A DNA stretch of 64,000 bases, from assembly GCA_947468275.1 (NCBI GenBank), contig CANIKO010000007.1, forward strand, positions 62,001-126,000, read 5' to 3'. A model generated the notes under the pieces. That model did not search any database and was not told the DNA's origin. It worked only from the letters and a program-made list of their open reading frames with translations. Positions 24,964 through 34,100 of this stretch are shown in pieces. How positions within the stretch are numbered: position 1 is the stretch's first letter; every line of letters begins with the position of its first letter. The position numbers were made by a program, and so were the translations under genes. This DNA comes from Bacteroidota bacterium (GTDB lineage: Bacteria > Bacteroidota > Bacteroidia > NS11-12g > UBA9320).

Positions 24964-25680
24964 TTAGAATAAACTTATTTTATATCTAGAAATACAATTT
25001 TTCAAACCTTGATAATCTGACATAATAATTTCTTTCCCCCTTATATGGATTAAATTTTGTTGATTGAGGGAAGTAAGGGTGCGACTAATTTGTTCAGAAT
25101 TGGTGCCAGCAATTTCAGCCAAGTCTTGCCGTGAAATAATTACATTAAGTGCTTTTTCCTTCTTACTAATCCCAAATGTTGATGCAACATATAGCAATGC
25201 AAATATTATTTTTTCCTCTACTGTCATTTGGGCAAAGAATTTTGTTCGTTGTTCTATTTTCCGAAGTTCTTTTGAATAGAACATCATCATATTAAATGTA
25301 AACTGAGGATTAGCCATTAAAGCATCATGCATGGTTTGATTATCAAAAAAACAAATTCGCGAATCTTCCATTGTCACCGCTTCAATCGGATAGGTTTCGC
25401 CCTGTGAACCTAAATGCCCTAAAATATGCCCATCAGTGGCTAGCCTTACAATTTGTTTTTTACCATCTAGGTTTGAACTATTAACCTTTACTTTACCTTC
25501 TTGAATAAAATATACCCCAAAAATAAGATGGCCCTCTAAAAAAATATGTTGACCTTTTTTAAAAACAATCTGATTCTTCTTGTTATTTACTAATAAAATC
25601 CAATGGCTATCACAAAGCTTAATATAGCAGTCTGTGTTTTTGCATTTACCGCATTCAACAATAATATTATCTGATGTCAT
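24964..25680 (-). CDS. FNR-type Crp-family regulator with predicted [4Fe-4S] cluster
   Basis: 238 residues. N-terminal cysteines C10, C13, C18 and C23 (CGKCKNTDCYIKLC) and an internal C110 mirror the C20/C23/C29 + C122 cluster ligands of E. coli FNR. A cNMP-like sensor barrel covers about 30-130 (GQHIFLEGHLIFGVYFIQEGK), a dimer helix follows, then a Crp-type winged HTH (about 180-220) with recognition helix SEQISRTLTSL. E196, S199 and R200 form the ExxSR signature that in FNR reads TGA half-sites. The protein is thus a good candidate for the TGA-N6-TCA dyads found nearby. Transcribed alone; no dyad in front of it. Heme- or NO-sensing (HcpR/DNR-like) is the main alternative. Confidence 0.87.
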   Translation of the reverse strand: MTSDNIIVECGKCKNTDCYIKLCDSHWILLVNNKKNQIVFKKGQHIFLEGHLIFGVYFIQEGKVKVNSSNLDGKKQIVRLATDGHILGHLGSQGETYPIEAVTMEDSRICFFDNQTMHDALMANPQFTFNMMMFYSKELRKIEQRTKFFAQMTVEEKIIFALLYVASTFGISKKEKALNVIISRQDLAEIAGTNSEQISRTLTSLNQQNLIHIRGKEIIMSDYQGLKNCISRYKISLF

Positions 25681-25749
25681 TTTAATTTCTCTCTTTAAAT
25701 TTAATAGTTAAATATAATCATTTCAGAATACCGTTTAAAACAAAAAACC

Positions 25750-26598
25750 TTATTGATGTTTAGGATTTGGATTGGAAATATTAAATCGGATAACACCCGT
25801 TATGGAATAGAAATTAAAATCCTCAAAACTGACTTTCAACCCTAATCCTATTAAGTTTTCCATAATTTTTTCATCTCTTATTCCAAATTCCAATTCACTA
25901 AAACTTTCTTTACCTCTCTTGCGCAGCAAAGCCTCTGAATAAATTGTTGTGTATTCATTAATATGTATAGGTTGCATTTGATAGAAAACCGAATATTCTA
26001 TTTTTTTATTTCTAGATACAGTTGAATCTAACCCTCCATTATTAACTAAATGTTCATTTAAGCCCAATAATGAAACACTTGTACGTAAAATATGAAATGC
26101 ATTGTGTACATATTTAATATCCGACCAATATACAGTCGCGGAAAGACCTGAATAGGTTGTATTTGGGTTTTTATTTACCTGGTCAATACCCATTGTATAA
26201 CCAATATGAAGTGGGAATTCTTTCCACGTTAAATCAAAAGTTGTTTCAAAAAAGTGAACCTTCGATTTTTCTTCTTTCTCTTGTTCGGAAATCGTAAAAA
26301 CCCTTCCTTCCGTTTGTGAAGGTCCATAAAAATGCAATTGGCTAACTGCAGTTAAACTTTTGCGATTGTTGAGTGCAATTTCTAATTTTTCAAGGCCATT
26401 AATACAAACTGCTCCCCCCTTTTCATTGCCAAATTCAAAAAGCCTTTTCTTTCTAGAGGAATCTATAGGTGCATTAAATATAAAAGGAGCCGACACCGTA
26501 TCCGTTTTGTGAACTAAATTCTCGGATCTTACGTCTTGCGCTTTGATTTCGAATATTAAACACAGAACACAAATATTGGCAATTAAAATGGATCTCAT
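25750..26598 (-). CDS. Exported protein, probable outer-membrane protein, FNR-dyad controlled
   Basis: 282 residues, no family recognised. Cleavable signal MRSILIANICVLCLIFEIKAQ. The mature part has alternating beta-strand patterns (LEIALNNRKSLTAVSQLHFYGP, TTYSGLSATVYWSDIKYVHN, LGLKVSFEDFNFYSITGVIRFNI) suggesting a barrel or porin-like protein, with a stretch rich in Glu/Lys near residue 105. Upstream lies P1, with the same tandem dyads as the cytochrome genes, so a role in the same respiratory regulon is inferred. A 70-bp gap separates it from the regulator gene downstream. Confidence 0.65.
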   Translation of the reverse strand: MRSILIANICVLCLIFEIKAQDVRSENLVHKTDTVSAPFIFNAPIDSSRKKRLFEFGNEKGGAVCINGLEKLEIALNNRKSLTAVSQLHFYGPSQTEGRVFTISEQEKEEKSKVHFFETTFDLTWKEFPLHIGYTMGIDQVNKNPNTTYSGLSATVYWSDIKYVHNAFHILRTSVSLLGLNEHLVNNGGLDSTVSRNKKIEYSVFYQMQPIHINEYTTIYSEALLRKRGKESFSELEFGIRDEKIMENLIGLGLKVSFEDFNFYSITGVIRFNISNPNPKHQ

Positions 26599-26735
26599 AC
26601 TTTGATGTCATAAATTAAATCACTTTAAGCAAAGTGAGAAATCAAAGTCAATGTAAAACCAAAGATTGTCAATTCAGCAATCCTCCTTGTTTTCTCAAAA
26701 TGATAAAAAATGGAATCTGTTTAAAAATTCGATTG

Positions 26736-26802
26736 CAAATATTGCAATGTATATTTCTTTTTAAACTGACTAATATCAGTAATACATAATGATTTATGTC
26801 AT
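26736..26802 (-). promoter_or_regulatory. P1: promoter with tandem FNR-like dyads for the outer-membrane protein gene
   Basis: Minus strand: -7-like box AATATTTG (26736-26743), proximal dyad ACTGACTAATATCAGT (TGA-N6-TCA at 26767-26778), distal dyad ATGATTTATGTCAT (26790-26801). Box to proximal dyad is 31 bp as in P2-P4; dyad spacing is 23 bp instead of 22. The box is 138 bp from the ATG at 26598; the leader contains a 7-bp hairpin (TCACTTT-aagc-AAAGTGA, 26620-26637). Confidence 0.78.
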
Positions 26803-26858
26803 GTAAATTAGTCCCAATCGATCATGAAAAAATATTTATTATTCCCCTAAACAAATAT

Positions 26859-27890
26859 TTAATGTTTCACGACTCTATGCATCTGAAAAATCATAGCAGC
26901 AAATATTACAAAAGCCCCCGCCTGATGCACAACTCCCAACCAAACAGGCACATTGTAGATCAATGTAAAAATTCCAAGCACGGCTTGTAATAATACAAAA
27001 ATCATAGACAGATTGATGGCATATTTTTGTTCATCGTTTAAGTTCCAACCGGAATTTTTGCGCTTCAGCCACATAAATAATATCAGGCCAAAAACAATGA
27101 GTGCCAAGGTGCGATGAATGAACTGAACAGTTGTAATATCATTAAATAAACTAATAATTCCATTGCGTGCAAATGCAGCTGTTACCGATGAAGCTACCCA
27201 TTCATTACCCATCATTGGCCATGTATTATACACATGCCCGGCATGCAGGCCCGCTACAAAAGCACCATATGTAATTTGAATAATCAGCAGTATGAATGTT
27301 AAAATACTTAATCGCTTTATAACTTTCGAAACTCCTGTATTTTCAATTGTTTCATATTTTAAATCCTGTGAAACCCAAAAGATATAACCAAAGGTGATAA
27401 AAGCATTTACCAAATGGATGGCCAAGCGATAGTGACTTACATAAGGAGCATTCATCAATCCACTTTTTACCATATACCAACCTAAAAATCCTTGCCAAGC
27501 CCCCAACAAAAAAATAATAATAAGTTTGGGAAGCAGTTGATTACTGATTTGCTTTTTGATTAAAAAATAAAAGAAAGGAATTATGAAAACCATTCCCATC
27601 AAGCGCCCAATAAGGCGATGTAGATATTCCCACCAGTAAATACTTTTAAAATCGTCAATACTAAAACCTGAATTTATCAATTGAAACTGCGGCGATTGCT
27701 GGTATTTAATAAATTCCTGTTGCCATTGCATTTCATTCATCGGCGGAAAAGTTCCGGTAATTACTTTCCATTCGGTAATGGATAATCCGGAACCGGTAAG
27801 GCGAGTAATACCACCAATTACTACCATTGCAAAAACCAATAAACATCCGGCATAAAGCCAAATTATAATATTTTTATTTGAATTATTCAT
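26859..27890 (-). CDS. ctaA: Heme A synthase, COX15/CtaA family
   Basis: 343 residues, eight predicted helices. Family landmarks: VIGGITRLTGSGLSITEWKVITGTFPPM, YWWEYLHRLIGRLMG (heme-ligand His in EYLHR), GWYMVKSGL, SHYRLAIHLVNAF, AGLHAGHVYNTWPMMG, QFIHRTLA and GVVHQAGAF. These carry the four conserved histidines. The enzyme oxidises heme O to heme A for aa3-type cytochrome oxidase. Sequence resembles the longer proteobacterial/mitochondrial COX15 type. Oxidase subunits are not in the window. It sits at the edge of the respiratory island but no FNR-type dyad precedes it. Confidence 0.93.
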   Translation of the reverse strand: MNNSNKNIIIWLYAGCLLVFAMVVIGGITRLTGSGLSITEWKVITGTFPPMNEMQWQQEFIKYQQSPQFQLINSGFSIDDFKSIYWWEYLHRLIGRLMGMVFIIPFFYFLIKKQISNQLLPKLIIIFLLGAWQGFLGWYMVKSGLMNAPYVSHYRLAIHLVNAFITFGYIFWVSQDLKYETIENTGVSKVIKRLSILTFILLIIQITYGAFVAGLHAGHVYNTWPMMGNEWVASSVTAAFARNGIISLFNDITTVQFIHRTLALIVFGLILFMWLKRKNSGWNLNDEQKYAINLSMIFVLLQAVLGIFTLIYNVPVWLGVVHQAGAFVIFAAMIFQMHRVVKH

Positions 27891-27968
27891 GATTTTGATT
27901 TGGCAAAACTACGCTTTGAAATAGGTATTATTTAAATAAAACTGATAAAACCAAAAATTTGTTTTTGA

Positions 27969-30900
27969 TTATTTTCGGATGAGTGTCACCGTTCCCGAAA
28001 ACAAAGGTTTAATTTTTTCAGACTCACCCTTGTATTCGCAAATATAAAAGTAGGTTCCTTCAGGGCATTCCTTTTTACCATTATTCACACAGCCGTTCCA
28101 GCATTCATAATAATCTTTGGTTTCAAACATTTTTTGCCCCCAGCGATTAAAGATGGTTAATCTAAATTTAGCACATTCATTCAATCCGCCGCCAAAATGA
28201 AAGCAGTCGTTTAGCCCGTCGCCATCAGGTGTAAATACATTGGCAGTAATTAATTTATCCGCCGGTGTTCCTTTTATTTCTACCTCTATAAAAGTGGTAT
28301 CTGGGCATTGTTTACCTGCATCTGTTATTAATAAAATTTTGTATGTCCCCGGAGTTTTATATTCATGTAAACCCGGTCTATTTAAATTGCTGATAGTACT
28401 ATCGCCAAAACTCCAGATACTCGTTTCAAAATCACTGCTTTTATTAATTAATTCTACCTGACTGGTGCATTCAAATTGTTTTATTTCAAATGCGGCATCA
28501 CTTCGTTTCACTACATTTACAATATGAGTAGCGGTGTCAGCCACATTGCAGGTATTGGAATCAATAGCAGTTAATTTTATAATATATTTTCCAACATCCG
28601 GAAAACTGTGTTTTGGATGCGTATCATTGGAGGATTTGCTATCCCCAAAATCCCAAACGTAGTGATTATTTCCATCACTTTGATTGGTGAATTGAACATC
28701 TGCCGGGCCGCAGGCTGTGGCATCGGGAATAAATTTAGCTTTAACAAAAGTACTTATCTGAAAATCTATTTTAAATGCGGCATTACTGCATCGCCAGCTG
28801 ACATTTTTTGGAAAGGCTGAATTAGTGGTCGTAGGAAAATCATTTAAAGTGCCGCCAGGATTATTGGGACAACTCGAGCAAACAGATTGGTATATCACCC
28901 CTCGCTTATCAAACCTACTAGTGCCTCCATCCACATGGTCTTCGGATTTATTTCCGCCATAATAGGTTGCAAACAGAAGGCTTGACAGATTTTTTCCAAA
29001 CACAGCCAGATAGAAATCATTATTATCGGTAGTAGTTTGTAGAGCATTAGATGTAATCGGCAAATTTTTGGTCGTTCCAAATCTTATAATAGCCGAACCC
29101 CAGCCGGATATATAAATATTGCCACATGAATCTACCAAAAATGCAGATGGTGAAATTTCAGGAATATGTTGCCTTGCCCCAAATACCGTTTGTTTTTTTA
29201 CAATTTTCAAATCAGCATCTGCTATTAGTATAAACTGCCCGGTATTGGCTTTGTTACTATAAACGCCTTTCGATGCCGGAATATCTCCTTCCGTTTGCCC
29301 GGTGGCATATACATTTCCTGATTTATCTATTTCCAAAAAATATATCTGGTCATATTTATCAGTGCCATAATAGGTGGCTTTTTGCAAGGCAAAAGTGGTT
29401 TTATTATATACTGCCATAAACCCATCGCGCAATCCATTATTGTTTTTGCTGATGGCACCAACATGCGTTGGCAAATTAGAACTCAAGGTTCCTCCGGCTA
29501 TATATATGTTTTCATTTTTATCAAACTCAAGGCTGTAAATACCATCACTGCTATTACCCCCAAAATAAGTTGACCATAATAATTGGTCCAGATTTTTTGA
29601 AAATTTCAGACAAAGCCCGTCTGCTAAACCTTCGAGAGAAGATTTTGAGGAATTTTTTAAAGGTATATTATTTGAATTGGTTCCTGTAACAACATATATA
29701 TTATCTGCTTTATCTATTAAAACTTCCCCTCTAAATTCATCGGCATAATTATATCGTAAGGCTGCATCTGTTAATCCATCATGGTTATTCCCTCCAAAAA
29801 AAGTTGATCCTTTTAATTGGTCTCCATTTTTTGAAAGTTTAAAAATTACAATATCTGTAAACCCATTGGTTGCAGAATAACTGTTATGCGAAATATCAAA
29901 ACCATTCGATTTCATAGGGAAATCTTGTGAATAGGTGGTTCCAAATACTACCAATTCGGTATCGCTATTTACCACCATACTATGCGGATAATCATCTTCT
30001 ACACCTCCAATATATGTGGCATAAAGCAAGATTTTCCCGCTTGAATCGTACTTGCTAATCGTAATATCGCATGGTAAATTAACAGGATCAAATCCCTGAC
30101 CACCTTTACATACCGTTTGAAAAGCACCCACTGTTACTGGATATTCACCATGAGAATTGTCGGTAATTCCTCCTGCATATAAGTTTCCTCTTAAATCAAA
30201 TGTGGCGGTATATCCAAAGTTATCACCTCGCGAACCGGAGTATGTTGAGAATATTAAAATTGGGTCAATAACTAAAGGTAGAGCATGGTTATAGCCATTA
30301 GGGAACTGATAGGAAATTCGGTTATTATTCAAAACATAATTACATTTTAAACCCAAAAAATAAACCTTTTTTAACTCGCCACTGCTTTGCCATGCTTCTA
30401 AATTTTTATCAATAAAAGTTCCTATACTTGTTTTTAGCACTAAACTATTTCCTTTTGAAATTACTGAATCTAACCCTTCCAATTCCAAGTCTATTTGCGA
30501 AGCATCAGCATTAGGACTCACCATCCATTCGTATTTTATTTGTCCATATTTAGAATACACTTTTAAATCAATTCCTTCATATACATTGGTATAAATAACC
30601 TCTGAAAATACTGAAACATTAGAAGCCCATTTGCTTTTATCATTTCCTAGAAAGTAGTTAAATTTTTCTTTAAAGGGCTTTTGCCCGTTAACTCCAATAT
30701 TGTTTTGGCAGTTATAAAATTTGTATTTAAAAACATGGCCATGAATGATTGGATTTTTTACCAATGTATCCTTGTGCAAATGCTGATGGGCTTTGCGATA
30801 TTCCATTTCATTAAATACTTTAAAAGTAATGGCATTTCGTTCCAAAAAAACATAACCTGTATTTAACTGAACTCTAAAAAGAACCTCTTTTTCAAACTGG

Positions 30901-31004
30901 CCTTGGTTTTCAACAAACTGCAATGCATCATTATCCTGAGCCATTGATAGCAAAGGAAAAGCTATTAAAAACAAAAGGTAATATTTATGAAGCCTAATAA
31001 TCAA
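27969..31004 (-). CDS. T9SS surface protein: SBBP beta-propeller, two PKD domains, CHU_C sorting domain
   Basis: 1011 residues. Signal peptide ending LLSMAQ. The N-terminal domain (residues 25-240: LQFVENQGQFEKEVLFRVQ...) is the DUF7948-like part that precedes SBBP propellers. The propeller region (about 245-730) repeats blocks such as LLYATYIGGVEDDYPHS, LWSTYFGGNSSDGIYSL and DKSGNVYATGQT. Two PKD domains follow (YVWDFGDSKSSNDTHPKHSF; SIWSFGDSTISNLNRPG), then the gliding-motility-associated C-terminal domain (VFTPDGDGLNDCFHFGGGL...FNRWGQKMFET...GTYFYICEYKG...GTVTLIRK), a type B T9SS sorting signal. Secreted and probably cell-surface attached. Tandem paralogue of the next gene upstream. Confidence 0.9.
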   Translation of the reverse strand: MIIRLHKYYLLFLIAFPLLSMAQDNDALQFVENQGQFEKEVLFRVQLNTGYVFLERNAITFKVFNEMEYRKAHQHLHKDTLVKNPIIHGHVFKYKFYNCQNNIGVNGQKPFKEKFNYFLGNDKSKWASNVSVFSEVIYTNVYEGIDLKVYSKYGQIKYEWMVSPNADASQIDLELEGLDSVISKGNSLVLKTSIGTFIDKNLEAWQSSGELKKVYFLGLKCNYVLNNNRISYQFPNGYNHALPLVIDPILIFSTYSGSRGDNFGYTATFDLRGNLYAGGITDNSHGEYPVTVGAFQTVCKGGQGFDPVNLPCDITISKYDSSGKILLYATYIGGVEDDYPHSMVVNSDTELVVFGTTYSQDFPMKSNGFDISHNSYSATNGFTDIVIFKLSKNGDQLKGSTFFGGNNHDGLTDAALRYNYADEFRGEVLIDKADNIYVVTGTNSNNIPLKNSSKSSLEGLADGLCLKFSKNLDQLLWSTYFGGNSSDGIYSLEFDKNENIYIAGGTLSSNLPTHVGAISKNNNGLRDGFMAVYNKTTFALQKATYYGTDKYDQIYFLEIDKSGNVYATGQTEGDIPASKGVYSNKANTGQFILIADADLKIVKKQTVFGARQHIPEISPSAFLVDSCGNIYISGWGSAIIRFGTTKNLPITSNALQTTTDNNDFYLAVFGKNLSSLLFATYYGGNKSEDHVDGGTSRFDKRGVIYQSVCSSCPNNPGGTLNDFPTTTNSAFPKNVSWRCSNAAFKIDFQISTFVKAKFIPDATACGPADVQFTNQSDGNNHYVWDFGDSKSSNDTHPKHSFPDVGKYIIKLTAIDSNTCNVADTATHIVNVVKRSDAAFEIKQFECTSQVELINKSSDFETSIWSFGDSTISNLNRPGLHEYKTPGTYKILLITDAGKQCPDTTFIEVEIKGTPADKLITANVFTPDGDGLNDCFHFGGGLNECAKFRLTIFNRWGQKMFETKDYYECWNGCVNNGKKECPEGTYFYICEYKGESEKIKPLFSGTVTLIRK

Positions 31005-31119
31005 TTATTATATCTCAAAATTACGACAATCCTGATTGAATAGACTATAACTTGGTTAAATGTGTTGCATTTATAACAATGAAATTCATAGCTTATGATT
31101 TAAACCATGGTTTCGGATT

Positions 31120-34100
31120 TTAATCCTTCCTTATCAAAGTAACTGTTCCTGAAAAACGTGATTTAATAAAAAGAGATTCACCTTTGTATTCACAAATATA
31201 GAAGTAGGTTCCTTCGGGACATTTTGGCCCTGTATTTTTTACCCTTCCGTTCCAGCAATCATTAAAATCTGTAGTTTCAAACATTTTCAAACCCCAACGA
31301 TCATAAATAATGAGTTTGAATTTAGAACATTCATTCAGTAAACCTCCAAAATGAAAGCATTCATTTAGTCCGTCACCATCAGGTGTAAACACATTTACAG
31401 GAATAAATTTATCAGCCGGGGTTCCTTTAATATTAGCTAGAAAATAAGCTGTATCAGGGCACTGCTTATCAGCATCTGTAATTAATCGGATGGTATAAAT
31501 TCCTGAATCTTTATATTCATAAGTTCCCGGGTTTTCATTGTTGCTAGTGTTGCCATCGCCAAAATCCCAATTAGTGGTTTCATAATCACTGCCGGTGTTA
31601 TGTATTTCTATTTGACTTATGCATTCAAAACCTTTGGTGATAAAACTTGCGTGACTTTGTTTTACCACATTTACGGTTCTGAAAGCTGTATCATTCACAT
31701 TACAGGTATTGGTATCATTAACTATAAGCCTTACATTAAAAGTTCCAAATTTAGTAAAACTGTGATTTGGGCTTTTATCGCTTGAAAAATTACCATCTCC
31801 AAAATTCCATTGATAATTTCCACTACTACTTAGATTGATAAACTTTACATGACCTGTATCGCAAAGTGTGGTATCAGGCATAAAGTCGGCACTTACATAG
31901 GTATTTACTTTTATCTCAATCGTTTTTAAAAGTGTATCAGAACAAAGAGTATTATCGGATATAAGCGTTATTTTATAACTCCCCGGTCCCGGATATTTAT
32001 AAATTCCCGGATTGGGGTTCTGATTTTTATTCCCATCCCCATAATCCCAATCCAATATAATGTAATCTTTACTTTTATTGATTATTTCTACCTGACTCAA
32101 ACATTTAAATTCTTTAATATCAAAATCAGCTGTAGGGTGCACCAATACATTAGCAAGCCGCGTTATGCTGTCTCTAATATTGCAGGTAGCCGAATCGGTA
32201 ACAAGAAGCTTGATTGTATATTTTCCTGTTGATGGATAACTATGCAAAGGATTTTTAAGGGTTGAAATTTTCCCATCTCCAAAATCCCATTTAAAAGTAC
32301 CGTTGCCTATGCTTTGGTTGGTAAATTGAATTTCAGCCGGGCCACAAAGTGTGGTATCAGGAATAAATTTGGCATAGGCATAGGTTATTTCTTTTATCTC
32401 AAATGAAACTGTGGCGGTATCAGAACAGAGGTTTTTAGCATCCGTCATTAAGGTGATTTTATATTTGCCTGCTACAGGATATTTATAAATGCCGGGGTTG
32501 GGGTTTTGGTCTTTATTCCCATCTCCATAATCCCAATCCAAAATGGTGTAATCCTTGCTCTTATTAATAATCTCTATCTGCTTTTCGCAGTGCGAATTTT
32601 TTATAATAAAATCTGCTGTCGGTTTTTGCAATACAGTTACTTCTTTGATAATTGTATCCGAAACGTTGCAGGTGTTGGAGTCAATAGCAATAAGCCTTAA
32701 TGTATATTTTCCCACATTAGGGTAACTGTGATTTGGGTCCTTTAAAGTGGATGTTTTACCGTCACCAAAATTCCATTCATATTGTCCATTTCCGGTACTT
32801 TGATTGGTAAATTGAATTTGAGCAGGGCCACACAATGTAGGGTCGGGAATAAATTTAGCTTTTACCAAATTGTTTATTTGAAAATCAATTTTAAAAGCAG
32901 CATTGCTGCATCGCCAACTTACATTTTTGGGAAATGCAGAACCGGAAGTTGTAGGAAAATCATTTAACGTAGCTCCGGCTGTATTGGGGCAACTAGAACA
33001 AACGGATTGATAAATTACACCACGCTTATCAAACCGGCTAGTGCCACCATCTACATGATCGCGAGATCTATTTCCGCCATAATATGTAGCAAACAATAGC
33101 CCTGAAATATTTTTGCCAAATACAGCTAAATAAAAATCGGAACCATCAGTGTTTTTTTGAAGTGCATTGGCTGTAATAGGCAATCCTGTGGTGGTTCCGA
33201 TATGTCCTGCTCCCACATTTGAACCCCAGCCTGAGATATAAATATTACCACAAGAATCTACCAAAAAAGCAGATGGTGAAATATTTGGACTATTAGCACG
33301 AGTTCCAAAAACGGTTTGTTTTTTTATAGCACTAAAATTGGAATCTGTTATTAAAATGAACTGTCCTGAGTTTTTGGTGTAGGTATAAACTCCCTTTGAC
33401 GGCACTATATTTCCTTCCGTTTGACCGGTGGCATATACATTTCCAAGTTTATCAATTTCCAGAAAATAAATTTGGTCGTAGGCCGAAGTTCCAAAATAAG
33501 TTGCCTTATTTAAAGCAAATGTATTTTTATTATAAACGGCCATAAATCCATCAATTCCGCCATTGTTGGTTTTGTTAAAAACGCCTGTGGTAGTTGGTAA
33601 GTTATAGCTAAATGTGCCGCCAGCCACGTATATGTTTTCATTTTTATCAAACTCCAAACTGTAAATCCCATCACTTCCTTTCCCACCAAAATATGTGGAC
33701 CAAAGCAATCGATCCAAATCTTTTGAAAACTTCAAACACAAGCCGTCTGCCGGACCTTCGAGTGAAGATTTTGAAGCATTTTTTGTAGGAATATTGTTGG
33801 AATTGGTGCTGCTCACCACATAAATATTATTAGCTTTATCGGTTAAAACTTCACCTCTAAATTCATCTGCATAATTGTATTGCAAAGCTCCGTCAGTTAA
33901 TCCATCATGATTACTTCCCCCAAAAAAAGTGGCGGCCCTTAAACTGTCTCCATTTTTTGAAAGCTTAAAAATAATAATATCCGTGTAGGCTAAAGTGTCG
34001 GAATAACTGTTGTGAGAAGTATCATAACCATTAACTTTCATCGGAAAATCACGGGAATAAGTAGTTCCAAAAACCACCAGTTCTGTATCGCCATTCACCA

